Shown in pieces: positions 17,066 through 26,378 of a stretch of DNA of 52,498 nucleotides. The notes below the pieces were generated by a model. That model was not told where the DNA came from, did not search any database, and saw only the letters and a list, made by a program, of their open reading frames with translations. This stretch comes from an uncultured bacterium. GTDB lineage: Bacteria > Nitrospirota > Thermodesulfovibrionia > Thermodesulfovibrionales > CALJEL01. The stretch spans positions 1 to 52,498 of the forward strand of contig CALJEL010000096.1 of assembly GCA_938074335.1 (NCBI GenBank), written 5' to 3'. A program made the translations under genes and the position numbers. Position 1 is the stretch's first letter. Every line of letters starts with the position of its first letter.

Positions 17066-19090
17066 TTATCCAAGCCCTGAATGGGCCTTCGCAATCCTGT
17101 CAAGCTCACGCCTTGCAGCCATATCCATAAGGACACGCTCTGTGCCAAATCTTCCTGGCTCGTATTTCCTGAGTTTTAGTGCAGCCCTTGCATTGTCAAT
17201 ATACTGGAGTGCAAGCTGTAACATCCTTTCAGGATCAGGCTCAAAATACATGGAACCCTTGAATCTCTCCCACCAGACCTCTGTCATTATCCTTGTAACC
17301 TCTTTAGAGGCACCAACTGGTGATTCTCCGCCAAAGATAACCGGAACACCTGATGCAGCAAAATAGGCACCTATAGCAATTGCCTTTTCACTCATCCACT
17401 CAGGGGCAATACCAACTGCAGGCATACCACCTATCTCATCAGAGAGACCTCCTTCATGTGCCATGGCAGTTGCTATGGTAAGTATTCTTGAATTGTCAAC
17501 ACAGGCACCAACATGAAGTATCGGTGGTATTCCAATTGCCTCGCAGACCTCCCTCAAGCCCGGTCCTGCATGCTCAAGTGCCATCTCTGGTGTAAGATAA
17601 CCTGCAGTTCCACAGGCAGCAGAACCACAGCCTGTGGAGACAATAAGGACATCATTTTTTATGAGCTCTATTGCGAGGAATCTATGAACCCCTGTTGATG
17701 GAACCCTTGGATTATCGCATCCTGCAAGTCCCACAACTCCACGGATCCTTCCAGCCATTATTGCATCATTAAGTGGTCTGAAGGAGGCACGCCATCTTCC
17801 ACCCTGCATGTATTCAATGTATTCATGGGAGAATCCTGCAATAACAGGATATCTATCAGTAACATAACCACCTTTTGTCTTTCTGTTAGGGAAATTATCT
17901 ATTGCCAGTTTTACAATCTGCCTTGCTATCTCCTTTGCCCTGTGCTCATCATATTCAATGTGAATGGCACCTGGTATCTTTGCCTTCTCTGATGTGGTAA
18001 TAACCTTTGTGTGGAATCTCTTTGAAAGCTCTGCAATAGCCGGCATTATGCACTGCACATCCACTGTAATGGCATCAACAAGGCCTGTCATGATGCCGAG
18101 TTCCTGATTCGTAAATCCACCTGCAGTTGGAATACCATGCCTCATAAGGACCTCATTGGCTGTACAGCACATACCACCAAGGTTTATTCCCTTTGCACCT
18201 TTTGATCTTGCATAGGCGATCATCTCTGGTTCTGATGCCACATCCACTATCATCTCTGCAAGGGATGGCTCATGACCGTGGACTACAAGATTCACCTCAT
18301 CCTCCTTGAATATTCCAAGGCTTGCCTCTGCCTTTACAGGCCTTGGTGTTCCAAAAAGGATATCTGTCACATCAGTGGATATCATACATCCGCCCCAGCC
18401 ATCTGCAAGGGCTGTTCTTAAGCCATGAAGAAGGAGGCTGTCAGGATCGTGGTCAACACCCACTGATGTCCTGTGCATTGCCTCTGCAACCTCTCTGTCT
18501 ATATTTCTCGGGACAATACCCCATTTCCTCCATCTTTCCTGTGTCTTCTTTGGTGCCCTCTTTATATAATTAAGCTCTCCTTTCTGCCTTGAATAATCCT
18601 CAAGGAATTTTAATGCCACATCCCTTGCAACTTCCTTTACAGGTCTTCCCTCAAATTCAACACCAAGTATCTCTGCCACTCTGTAAAGTTTTCTTACATC
18701 CTTTATCTCAAAGTCCTTTGTCTCTCCAAGACTCACCGCCAGGAGTGTAAGGACCATGTCCCTTGCATGGTCACTGTGGGCAGCTGTTCCTGCAGCAATC
18801 ATCCTTAAGAAATTTCTCGCCACTACTGTTGAAAGGGGTGCACCACATACTCCCTTTGCCTCTTCCTCAGCATTTGGACCCACAAGCCTGCATGGACCCA
18901 TATGACAGTGCTTGCAACAGGCACCTGTCAGTCCTATTGGACATGGCTTGAGTCTTTCTGCCCTTTCAAAACAGGTCTCAAGCCTCTGGGATTCTCCCCA
19001 TTCTATAATCCTTTCTGCTGCTTCATTTGCGCTCTTTATAAGTTTTTTATCCATGATATTGCCTCCTTTCTTCATAAGTTTTTTATCCAT
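17066..19090 (-). CDS. cooS: Anaerobic carbon monoxide dehydrogenase catalytic subunit
   Basis: A 674-residue (or 662-residue) Ni-Fe enzyme interconverting CO and CO2 with low-potential electrons. The N-terminal cluster motif CPIGLTGACCKHCHMGPCR, the GVCGA segment, CCTANEVLMRHG, GCDNPRVPSTG, STGCGSAACGTAG and HVGACVDNSRI supply the expected B-, C- and D-cluster ligands. It is last in the acsE-D-C-B-cooS operon, so it most likely supplies CO to acetyl-CoA synthase. The start is unusual: a 36-bp direct duplication leaves two in-frame ATG codons (19090 and 19054), each with its own GGAGGC site and each opening MDKKL. No nickel-insertion protein (CooC/AcsF) is in the window. Confidence 0.97.
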   Translation of the reverse strand: MDKKLMKKGGNIMDKKLIKSANEAAERIIEWGESQRLETCFERAERLKPCPIGLTGACCKHCHMGPCRLVGPNAEEEAKGVCGAPLSTVVARNFLRMIAAGTAAHSDHARDMVLTLLAVSLGETKDFEIKDVRKLYRVAEILGVEFEGRPVKEVARDVALKFLEDYSRQKGELNYIKRAPKKTQERWRKWGIVPRNIDREVAEAMHRTSVGVDHDPDSLLLHGLRTALADGWGGCMISTDVTDILFGTPRPVKAEASLGIFKEDEVNLVVHGHEPSLAEMIVDVASEPEMIAYARSKGAKGINLGGMCCTANEVLMRHGIPTAGGFTNQELGIMTGLVDAITVDVQCIMPAIAELSKRFHTKVITTSEKAKIPGAIHIEYDEHRAKEIARQIVKLAIDNFPNRKTKGGYVTDRYPVIAGFSHEYIEYMQGGRWRASFRPLNDAIMAGRIRGVVGLAGCDNPRVPSTGVHRFLAIELIKNDVLIVSTGCGSAACGTAGYLTPEMALEHAGPGLREVCEAIGIPPILHVGACVDNSRILTIATAMAHEGGLSDEIGGMPAVGIAPEWMSEKAIAIGAYFAASGVPVIFGGESPVGASKEVTRIMTEVWWERFKGSMYFEPDPERMLQLALQYIDNARAALKLRKYEPGRFGTERVLMDMAARRELDRIAKAHSGLG

Positions 19091-19102
19091 GATGCCTCCT
19101 TA
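19038..19102 (-). repeat. Tandem duplication of the cooS translation start
   Basis: A block of about 29-31 bases containing GGAGGC, a start codon and MDKKL codons occurs at 19074-19102 and again at 19038-19068, offset by 36 bases (12 codons), which preserves frame. The inner copy has a three-base insertion between binding site and ATG. Confidence 0.85.
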
Positions 19103-21316
19103 CTTTATCATTGGCTCCATCTCAAGGGCTGGATGCCCCACCTGTGTAAGAAACTCAAGGAGTTTTTCTGAATCCTCACATATGGTCTCATCAGCAATCT
19201 TTTCAAGAAGGTCAGGAACACCCTCTTCCTCTGCCCTCTTTTTAAAGGCCTCTCTTATCCTTTCTTTAAGTGCCTTTGGCATCCATACTATCCTCTTTAA
19301 TCCACCATCTCCATAGAGGAACTTTTTACTTGTAATAAAATTCACTCCTATGCCCATGAATCCTGGTGTCTGCATTCCACCACCTACAGTCCCGGCAAGT
19401 GTGGAAAATTTCATTCCTATTGGAGTCATCCCTGTATGACCCCTGTTTACAATCATCACACCATTTGCCTCAGGAATGATCGCAACGATACATTCAAAGC
19501 ATCCACAGGATGTCATGGGGTTTTCCATTATGGTATAAAGGTTTAATGTCTCAACAGCACCGCCAGAGGCCTTTTTAAGATATTCATCCACACCAGTGTA
19601 CCTGCCATAGGTTGGGTCAATAAGCTCTCCTTTCGGCACAGGCTGGTTACCACCTGTAGGGTCTATCTCAAAGGCTGCCTTTGCATCAAGCCAGTTGTAG
19701 GCACCGCAGAGCCCGAGCCTCTCAGGTGTTATTACACAGACATGGCTTGGTGCAAAGCTCTGACACAGCAGACATGAATAGAATGTATCAACCGCCTCAT
19801 CTGTAAGGGTACCAAGCCTCTGATCCCTTTCCCTGTAGGCCTGTCTTGCCTCTTCCATTACCCTTAATACATCAGCCTCTTCTGTATATAAAGTGACCTG
19901 AACCTTATCAACAATGGAGCTGAATCTATTCTTCATCATGGTGGTCTGTATAATTCCAAGATGCTCAAGGGTTATACCTGCATTCTTTGCAGCATGGCTT
20001 ATCCTTATCCAGTTTATATCCCTCTGGCCCATATGCCAGAGCCCCTGTGCCTCATTGATATTGTGATGGACCTTCCTTTCTATAACTGCCTCAAAATCCT
20101 TCTGCATCTTTCTTCCGGCTACCTCTATAACTATTCCAAGTGGCATCTGACCACCCTTTTCATAACGCTCCTTCCAGTTATCACCAACAATTATTACTTT
20201 TCCATCCTCTATTTCATCAAGCTCCCTCATCCTCACCCATTCAAAGGCAGGTGTCCTCTGACCACCGAATTCTATGAATGTATCTTCCTTTCTTATCCTC
20301 TCACCTTCAAAGGCCGGACCATAGGAGACAGGTATAGGTGGCTTTGTAACTATTACCTTAAGACCTCTGACTTCTATTGCCTTCTGCACGATCTTAGAAT
20401 GGTCAAGCTCCCTGTCAACCTCTTCATAGGTGCAGACACCTGTTGGATGTATTACAGGTACCTCTGTATCGCAAATAGCAGGATATCCCATATTTATTGC
20501 ACCTGCTCCTGTTGACCACTTAATGTCATCAAGCTCACCAAGCACCAGTGCAAAGGCAAAGACCCTGTCCTTTGTATATTTAAGATGGGCCTTATAATCT
20601 CCAGGCTTATTACCACCAAATATCAGAGATGCCCTTATGGACCAGTCAAGGGCATAAAGTGTGTGTTCTGTATCAGGACCAAGGGGAACAATATAGGTGT
20701 CCCATCCAAGCTCTACTTTTTTATTGAGAAGCTGTTTTGTTACACTTGTAAGGTTTCCATTTTTATCATGGGCCTGTCCTGAGAGGAATATAAGGATATT
20801 CTTTTCCTGAAGCTCCCTTACTATATGGACAGCTATATCCTCATCAGGTGCAGCACCAATAATTGCAGCAAATCCGGGCATCCTTCCATCAACAAGCTGT
20901 ATACCAAGATTCCTCTGAATCGTATCAGTAATAAATCCATTATAGACATACCCAGTATCAGGGTCTTTTGCAGGCTCCTGTCCATTAATATATCTCAGGG
21001 CAAGCAGGATCTCCTCAGCAAAGAGTGTTGCCATTCCTGAATCAAGTGCCTCTCCAAGATAGGGCCTCCAGATATGGTCTTCTGGTTCAGGATGAAGGAG
21101 CTCCTTTGCAAATCCAAGGGCTACCTTCATATCCTGAAGGGTCTTTACAGGAAAACCAGTAATTGCATAAACCATTGGAAGGTAAAAGGCTGTATCAGGA
21201 AATTCAAACTGAAAATCTTTCCCTTTTTCGCTGATTGCCTTTTCAAGGGCCTCTTCCGCCTCTTTTACGAGCCTGTGTGCTCCCCTGATAGCTGCTGAGG
21301 CAATAATCTTGGACAT
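19100..21316 (-). CDS. acsB: CO-methylating acetyl-CoA synthase
   Basis: A 738-residue enzyme that assembles acetyl-CoA from CO, a methyl group on the corrinoid protein, and coenzyme A. All six A-cluster cysteines are visible: C515 and C518 (CLLC), C527, C537, C604 and C606 (SCGC). Their spacing equals that of the Moorella enzyme (506, 509, 518, 528, 595, 597) with a constant offset of nine, so the bacterial three-domain type with an intact N-terminal CODH-binding domain is present. It ends nine bases before the first cooS start, with the cooS binding site between them. Confidence 0.98.
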   Translation of the reverse strand: MSKIIASAAIRGAHRLVKEAEEALEKAISEKGKDFQFEFPDTAFYLPMVYAITGFPVKTLQDMKVALGFAKELLHPEPEDHIWRPYLGEALDSGMATLFAEEILLALRYINGQEPAKDPDTGYVYNGFITDTIQRNLGIQLVDGRMPGFAAIIGAAPDEDIAVHIVRELQEKNILIFLSGQAHDKNGNLTSVTKQLLNKKVELGWDTYIVPLGPDTEHTLYALDWSIRASLIFGGNKPGDYKAHLKYTKDRVFAFALVLGELDDIKWSTGAGAINMGYPAICDTEVPVIHPTGVCTYEEVDRELDHSKIVQKAIEVRGLKVIVTKPPIPVSYGPAFEGERIRKEDTFIEFGGQRTPAFEWVRMRELDEIEDGKVIIVGDNWKERYEKGGQMPLGIVIEVAGRKMQKDFEAVIERKVHHNINEAQGLWHMGQRDINWIRISHAAKNAGITLEHLGIIQTTMMKNRFSSIVDKVQVTLYTEEADVLRVMEEARQAYRERDQRLGTLTDEAVDTFYSCLLCQSFAPSHVCVITPERLGLCGAYNWLDAKAAFEIDPTGGNQPVPKGELIDPTYGRYTGVDEYLKKASGGAVETLNLYTIMENPMTSCGCFECIVAIIPEANGVMIVNRGHTGMTPIGMKFSTLAGTVGGGMQTPGFMGIGVNFITSKKFLYGDGGLKRIVWMPKALKERIREAFKKRAEEEGVPDLLEKIADETICEDSEKLLEFLTQVGHPALEMEPMIK

Positions 21317-21367
21317 CTCTACCTCCGAATTTATTAAGTTTATTATTAATTATTTAACTTAATTCTG

Positions 21368-22711
21368 TCAACTCATCCTCTGCCTCAAAAAGGCAGGGAT
21401 ACCATTTGCCTCCTTTGGACCGACTGTCACCTTCCAGCCAGGGAGTTTTTCCTCTATTGCTCCGCTCAAGATAGCCACATACCCAGGAATGATGAGCTCC
21501 CTGTGGCTGATCTCATTTTCTATCCCGCTTTCCTTTATAAACTGGGCTATCTTCGCTGCAGTAAATTTACCTGCTGCCCAGGCTGTAAGCACAGAAAGTC
21601 CCTCACAGTCCATAACAGCGAGTCTTGAAGGAACCTTGCTATTTTCAATCTCACCTGAGACAATAAAATATGTAAGGGAGAAGTTTGTTGTAATAAGCAG
21701 TGGTGACTCCGGTCTTGGTTCTCCGATCTTGTATACCTTCTGTTCCACCTGCATGGGTACCTGGGGATCTGTATAGATGTTCTGCCTGAGGGTAAAGAGG
21801 CTCAGGTTCTTCCACTTCTCAACACTGCTGAGCACCACTATGGATGAATATTTCATAACCCCAAGGGAAGCTATAAGTGCCTCAAGTATCTTATCCTCCC
21901 TCTGGCAGAAGTTTATGACAGGGTATCCAAGGGGCTTAAAGTTCTTCTTGAGTGCAGCCCTTCTTATCAGAGTATTATGCTCAATGATATCCTTTGCCTT
22001 CATTGCACCACTATCAATCACGAGGTCCTCCACTCCAAGAGACTTTATCTTTTCTGTAAGTGAAGATAATGCCTCAAGGCCATCAGCCTTCACACCAAGA
22101 GGTACCTTATAGGTCTTTGCAATATTTGCCATCTGTTCTGCATTATCTTTGTTAGCCCCATAAAGAAGAGGCCTCCGGGAAGCAACGATCTTCAGTGTAG
22201 CCTCTGCTGCCTCAGGATTTCCTGTAGCGATTATCAGGGGAACATTCGGCGCCTTTTCTGAAACATTTTTTACAACAGCCTCAAAGCGTGAAGCCTCTCC
22301 AGATACATTATTTATAAGTATAGCGTCAATCCTGAGTTTCTGACCAACCCTTTCAATCTCTGATGAAAGCACATCCTCCACCACTGAATTAATCCTGTCA
22401 TCACTTTCTGTATCCTTAATCTCAACGGCAAAGGCTGCAGGATTTACAAACTTCTTTTCATGTCTGAAAAGGACCATCTCCTCACCCATCTTCAATGTCC
22501 TGTCACCGGAGCCAAAACTCACAGGCCTTATGGGTGGTGCCGAGGCTTCACCGAGAATCCTCTTTGCCTCTTCAGAGACATCAGGACACTGATCAAGAGA
22601 TGCCTGCCTCTGGGCAAGCTTCATTGCAAAGGCAAGACATGTGGGATGTCCGCATTTCTTACAATTGGTCTTTGGAAGAAGTTTAAATATCTCTACACCT
22701 GTAAGGGCCAT
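21368..22711 (-). CDS. acsC: Corrinoid/iron-sulfur protein large subunit
   Basis: A 447-residue subunit of the methyl carrier of the Wood-Ljungdahl pathway. The N-terminal [4Fe-4S] motif uses C17, C20, C25 and C42 (CKKCGHPTC ... DQC), followed by a TIM barrel and a C-terminal cobamide-binding region (about 320-447). It pairs with the small subunit encoded directly upstream (ten-base gap). The protein delivers the methyl group from the AcsE methyltransferase to the AcsB A-cluster. Confidence 0.97.
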   Translation of the reverse strand: MALTGVEIFKLLPKTNCKKCGHPTCLAFAMKLAQRQASLDQCPDVSEEAKRILGEASAPPIRPVSFGSGDRTLKMGEEMVLFRHEKKFVNPAAFAVEIKDTESDDRINSVVEDVLSSEIERVGQKLRIDAILINNVSGEASRFEAVVKNVSEKAPNVPLIIATGNPEAAEATLKIVASRRPLLYGANKDNAEQMANIAKTYKVPLGVKADGLEALSSLTEKIKSLGVEDLVIDSGAMKAKDIIEHNTLIRRAALKKNFKPLGYPVINFCQREDKILEALIASLGVMKYSSIVVLSSVEKWKNLSLFTLRQNIYTDPQVPMQVEQKVYKIGEPRPESPLLITTNFSLTYFIVSGEIENSKVPSRLAVMDCEGLSVLTAWAAGKFTAAKIAQFIKESGIENEISHRELIIPGYVAILSGAIEEKLPGWKVTVGPKEANGIPAFLRQRMS

Positions 22712-22721
22712 CTTTACCTCC

Positions 22722-23663
22722 TTATTGCATTAATTCATCAATAAATCTCTCCACCGCCACTACAGCCTCTGGATGTCTCATAATAAGAAGCTCTGCACCT
22801 GCCACAAGCATTGCTGCTGCTGTAACAGCCTCCCAGGTTATGGACCTCTCCTTGAGTGAACCCCAGGATGGAAGTTCTGTCTCACTTGCCTGTGTCTCCT
22901 TAACCTTCCACACATAGGTGCCCACATCACCAAGCAGCGGTGGTTGCATAACAGCATCATTCTGTGTGAGTGCAGCAAGCCTGATCCTTTCCATAACAGA
23001 ATAGGTATATTCTATCCCATACCCAAGGGCTGAACACATGGGGTCTGTTATAAGCCTTTCTTTCGGAAACCCCATCTGTGTTATAAGAATATTGAGCTGT
23101 TTTGAGAGATTTATGTCAAGCTCGGACATGGCAATAAGCTTGTGATTATGAGCCATGGCAGCAGCAGTAATGGTCTTGTAATTTCCCTCCTGAGCCTTAC
23201 CAATAATGCAGTTCCTGTCTTTTGCCGCCTCCGCCACTGCCACAAGTACCTCGGAGTCCTTCTCCACATGATTGCTCCCGAGGATAATAAGTGGAACCTT
23301 TATGGCTGAAAGTACATCGCTGACAACCTTTTTTGCCTCCTCTGGCCCTTTATTCTCTCTATCAGGATGGGTTCCTATGAGCCTAAGGGCTATTGCCTTT
23401 GCATTGAGTTTATCTTCACAGAACCTTGCCCAGGAGACAGGATCAGATGATACACCTTCATAAACTGACCTCACAGTTTCAGGCCAGTCCTCTGGTGGCA
23501 CATCCTGTATCTCGTAGGCAATAACAGGTCTATGAGGTACCGTCCCCTCAAAGGAATGAAAAGGAAGGACATTCTCACCACCAAAACTTATGGCTTTATC
23601 CGTACCAATGGTGACCTCAAAGACCTTTCCTGAAAATGTTTCTTTTGGTGCAACAAATGCCAT
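22722..23663 (-). CDS. acsD: Corrinoid/iron-sulfur protein small subunit
   Basis: A 313-residue TIM-barrel subunit that pairs with AcsC and helps bind the cobamide. Family features include FEVTIGTDKAISFGGENVLPF, then PHRPVIAYEIQD near the N-terminus, and LITDPMCSALGYGIEYTYS in the C-terminal half (given in two parts as evidence). It lies 12 bases downstream of acsE and has a good GGAGG-type site. Length agrees with the family. Confidence 0.96.
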   Translation of the reverse strand: MAFVAPKETFSGKVFEVTIGTDKAISFGGENVLPFHSFEGTVPHRPVIAYEIQDVPPEDWPETVRSVYEGVSSDPVSWARFCEDKLNAKAIALRLIGTHPDRENKGPEEAKKVVSDVLSAIKVPLIILGSNHVEKDSEVLVAVAEAAKDRNCIIGKAQEGNYKTITAAAMAHNHKLIAMSELDINLSKQLNILITQMGFPKERLITDPMCSALGYGIEYTYSVMERIRLAALTQNDAVMQPPLLGDVGTYVWKVKETQASETELPSWGSLKERSITWEAVTAAAMLVAGAELLIMRHPEAVVAVERFIDELMQ

Positions 23664-23675
23664 TTTTACCTCCGT

Positions 23676-24533
23676 TTACATCTCTAAATAAGAATGGGCA
23701 TAAAGGGTCTTGCCCAGAATTATATCAATGGTCTTTTTCATAACCATCTCTTTTTTTGGATCTCCAATATTGTCTCCAAAAAGCACTTTCTCAAAAAGCG
23801 GCCTTTCCTCCATTGCCTCTGCCATTTCTTTTGGATCAGCTATTGCTGCATCAAGACCGGCATCAAGGAGCATGAGGAAATAATATTTATTAATAACAGG
23901 TCTCAATTGTTTAGGACAGCCATTAGAAATATTACTCAGTCCAACAACGGTCTTCATAGGAGGGTCATTCATCTCCTTAAACATCTTTATTGCCTCAATG
24001 ACCTTCTGGGCATGGTCCTGTGAAGTAGCAATCTGAAGGACAAGTGGATCCAGATAGAGGTCTTCAAGAGGCACACCATATTCCATAGCCCTTGCCATTA
24101 TCTCTGCAGCTATTGCAGCACGCTCTTCTGCATCTGCTGGAAGACCACCCTTGCCAACCGTAAGCCCTATTATCTGACAGTTATACCTTGCAGCAAGCTC
24201 AAGCATGGGAAATCTCTCGGGGTCATTAGAGGTTGAATTAATAAGAGGTCTACCCCATTGATTGTTATGAACCTTAAGGCCTGCCTCTATGGCCTTATAA
24301 TTTGTTGTATCAAGACAAACAGGTAATGGCACAACCTCCTGGATTGTTGTAACCATCCATTCCATAAGAGCCTCGCCACCGTCTTCAGCAGGTCCGATAT
24401 TCGCATCTATCATCCCGGCTCCTGCCATCCACTGCTCCTTGGCTATCTCCTGGATAGGGGCCTTATCCCTTTTCAGCATCGCCTCCCTTACCCGCTTTGC
24501 AATAATACTGAGCTTTTCCCCTATAATGAGCAT
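23676..24533 (-). CDS. acsE: Methyltetrahydrofolate:corrinoid/iron-sulfur protein methyltransferase
   Basis: A 285-residue pterin-binding TIM barrel that transfers the methyl group of methyl-tetrahydrofolate to the corrinoid of AcsCD. The start MLIIGEKLS, the GAGMIDANIGPAEDGG segment, CLDTTNYKAIEAGL, the pterin site INSTSND, and VVGLSNISNGCP are characteristic. It is somewhat longer than the 262-residue Moorella protein, mainly at the C-terminus. AGGAGG stands six bases before the ATG. It is first in the five-gene acs operon, behind a promoter and a 25-base dyad in the leader. Confidence 0.95.
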   Translation of the reverse strand: MLIIGEKLSIIAKRVREAMLKRDKAPIQEIAKEQWMAGAGMIDANIGPAEDGGEALMEWMVTTIQEVVPLPVCLDTTNYKAIEAGLKVHNNQWGRPLINSTSNDPERFPMLELAARYNCQIIGLTVGKGGLPADAEERAAIAAEIMARAMEYGVPLEDLYLDPLVLQIATSQDHAQKVIEAIKMFKEMNDPPMKTVVGLSNISNGCPKQLRPVINKYYFLMLLDAGLDAAIADPKEMAEAMEERPLFEKVLFGDNIGDPKKEMVMKKTIDIILGKTLYAHSYLEM

Positions 24534-24571
24534 CCATACCTCCTGTTCATTGCAGGTTTAAAACTGAGTAT

Positions 24572-24596
24572 CACTGTTCAGGCTGCCTGAACAGTG
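24572..24596. promoter_or_regulatory. Perfect 12-bp dyad in the acs operon leader
   Basis: CACTGTTCAGGC and GCCTGAACAGTG are perfect inverted arms with a one-base spacer. It lies about 39-63 bases upstream of the acsE start and downstream of the predicted promoter. It lacks a T-run, and with so short a loop a protein-binding operator is more likely than a terminator. Confidence 0.55.
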
Positions 24597-24632
24597 AAAA
24601 TGGATTCTCCACTGTAAAATCTTAAGTCTATA

Positions 24633-24661
24633 AGAATAGCATAAACTCTTTTTAAAGTAAA
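24633..24661 (-). promoter_or_regulatory. Candidate promoter of the acs operon
   Basis: On the minus strand TTTACT (24661-24656) and TATTCT (24638-24633) are 17 bases apart, and TGC directly before the -10 gives an extended -10. Each hexamer matches four of six consensus bases. The leader would be about 90 bases long and contain the 24572-24596 dyad. Confidence 0.4.
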
Positions 24662-24719
24662 GATTTTTTAGAATTTTTTTATCTTATAAACTTATAATTG
24701 CAACCAGGGGTAACAGCGG

Positions 24720-25502
24720 TTACTTTTTTTCAATAATCTGGCTATCTTTTTTAAATATCCAGATAATGCTGAATGTCCTTTCCTGATAAGCCCTTATCAG
24801 ACCGAGTTTAATAAGCTCAAGGATCGCAAGGAATGTCACAATAAGGCTATCTCTGGTTTTTAAGCCATCAAAAAGGTCATCAAAGCTAACAGATTCTCTT
24901 TGCTCAAGTATATTAAGGATATGGGATATCCTGTCCCTGACAGTAAGGGTTTCGGCAGTTATTTGAATGGTTTCAGGTGGAAGCCTGTCAAGCAATCTTT
25001 TAAAGGCAGTGAGGAGGTCAAAGATATTCACATCAAAAAGAAGAAGCTCCTCTGGTTCCTCCTCAAGGCTCATGGAAGGCCTGGATAGAACACCAGACCA
25101 TTCTTCCTCCCTTTCCTTCAAACCAAGGGCTGCCTCCTTCATTGCCTGATATTCTATAAGCCTTTCAACAAGCTCAAGCCTTGGATCCTCCTCCATGACC
25201 TCTCCTGATTCATCCTTTGGAAGGAGCATCCTTGATTTTATATAGATAAGGGTAGCAGCCATAACAAGGAACTCTGATGCGATATCAAGATTCAGTTCCC
25301 TCATCATCTCAAGGTATTCGAGATATTGTCTTGTGATGAGGGCAATGGGGATGTCATAAATATCAATCTTATTTTCTCTTATTAAATGAAGTAAAAGATC
25401 AAGCGGCCCTTCAAAAACAGGTATCTTAACACTATAAAGTAGGTCCTGAGTCTCTGAAATGCTGGGACTTCGGGTAATCATATCCTGCCTGATTTCTTCC
25501 AT
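24720..25502 (-). CDS. scpA: Segregation and condensation protein A
   Basis: A 260-residue kleisin subunit of the SMC-ScpAB chromosome condensation complex. The N-terminal SMC-binding region KIPVFEGPLDLLLHLIRENKI, given here as FEGPLDLLLHLI, and DIYDIPIALITRQYLEYL are diagnostic, and a C-terminal winged helix with SFDDLFDGLKTRDSLIVTFLAILEL binds SMC. ATG at 25502 has no binding site; ATG at 25481 has AGGCAGGA upstream and may be the true start. The partner scpB is not in the window. Confidence 0.93.
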   Translation of the reverse strand: MEEIRQDMITRSPSISETQDLLYSVKIPVFEGPLDLLLHLIRENKIDIYDIPIALITRQYLEYLEMMRELNLDIASEFLVMAATLIYIKSRMLLPKDESGEVMEEDPRLELVERLIEYQAMKEAALGLKEREEEWSGVLSRPSMSLEEEPEELLLFDVNIFDLLTAFKRLLDRLPPETIQITAETLTVRDRISHILNILEQRESVSFDDLFDGLKTRDSLIVTFLAILELIKLGLIRAYQERTFSIIWIFKKDSQIIEKK

Positions 25503-25564
25503 TTAAAAAGTTTAACCCGAAGGGGTTTAAAAACTCAACAGCCCAGAATGGCAGGTATAAAATT

Positions 25565-25957
25565 ATGATATACTTTAACATGGAACTTAAAGATATTGCA
25601 GAAAAGTTTGATCTTGACTTTATACTCCTTTTTGGCTCAAGGGCAAAAGGGAGGCAGACAGAGGAAAGTGACTTTGATATCGCTGTCTATGGAAGACACA
25701 TTCTTTCTGAAGAAGAAAAAATTGTCCTTTCCAGTGAATTGAGCTATATATTGAAGTCTGAAGATATAGATGTTGTAGATATTAAAAATTCATCACCCCT
25801 GTTGAGAAAAAGGATATTTGATAGCTATAAGGTCCTTTATTGCAGATCAGCTTTTTTACTTTATCAGGTTGAACTGGCAAGCCTTTATGAATACAATGAG
25901 GCAAGGATTCTTTATGAAATGAGGCATGAACGCTTAAAGGCATTTATAAATGATTGA
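25565..25957 (+). CDS. MntA-type minimal nucleotidyltransferase (antitoxin)
   Basis: A 130-residue nucleotidyltransferase of the DNA polymerase beta superfamily. The active-site motif GS-X10-DxD is intact (G24, S25, D36, D38 in GSRAKGRQTEESDFD), and a third acidic strand (DIDVVDI) follows. Proteins of this type AMPylate and silence a HepT-type HEPN toxin, and the next gene, overlapping by eight bases, is a HepT homologue. A TATAAA box four bases before the ATG suggests either a leaderless transcript or initiation at the second ATG (25580). Divergent from scpA. Confidence 0.85.
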   Translation: MIYFNMELKDIAEKFDLDFILLFGSRAKGRQTEESDFDIAVYGRHILSEEEKIVLSSELSYILKSEDIDVVDIKNSSPLLRKRIFDSYKVLYCRSAFLLYQVELASLYEYNEARILYEMRHERLKAFIND

Positions 25958-26375
25958 TAAAGAATTCATAGAACAAAAACTTTCTTATATCCAGACTCAT
26001 TATTATGAAATGGAAAGGCTTCTTTCTTTTACTGATGAAGAGATTAAAAAAGATTTTATAAAGCTACGGGCTTTTGAAAGAATCCTTCAGCTCATAGTGG
26101 ATGAGATCATTGATATAAATAATCATATAATTCGTTATACTCCTCTGAAATTACCACCTGATTTTCAAAGTGGCTTTACTATACTGGCAGAAAATAACAT
26201 CATCCCTGAAGGTTTTGCAAAGAAGATTGCACCCGTAGTTGGCCTGAGAAACAGGCTGGTTAATAGATATGAAAAGATAGATTTAGACTTGATGCTCCAG
26301 AGCATTCGGAAAAACAAAGAGGATTTCAAAGAATACATCAAATATATATTTTATTTTTTGGAAAAGGGTGGATAA
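25950..26375 (+). CDS. HepT-like HEPN protein with altered catalytic motif
   Basis: A 141-residue all-helical protein of the HepT/DUF86 family, which usually are RNase toxins paired with MntA. The family motif is R-X4-H-x-Y; here it reads R100-NRLV-N105-R-Y107, so the catalytic histidine is replaced by asparagine while the arginine and the AMPylated tyrosine are kept. Loss of this histidine is expected to abolish RNase activity, so the pair may be a silenced toxin module or may act by another mechanism. The start overlaps mntA by eight bases. The 3-prime end is three bases from the convergent menG gene. Confidence 0.82.
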   Translation: MIDKEFIEQKLSYIQTHYYEMERLLSFTDEEIKKDFIKLRAFERILQLIVDEIIDINNHIIRYTPLKLPPDFQSGFTILAENNIIPEGFAKKIAPVVGLRNRLVNRYEKIDLDLMLQSIRKNKEDFKEYIKYIFYFLEKGG

Positions 26376-26378
26376 GAA

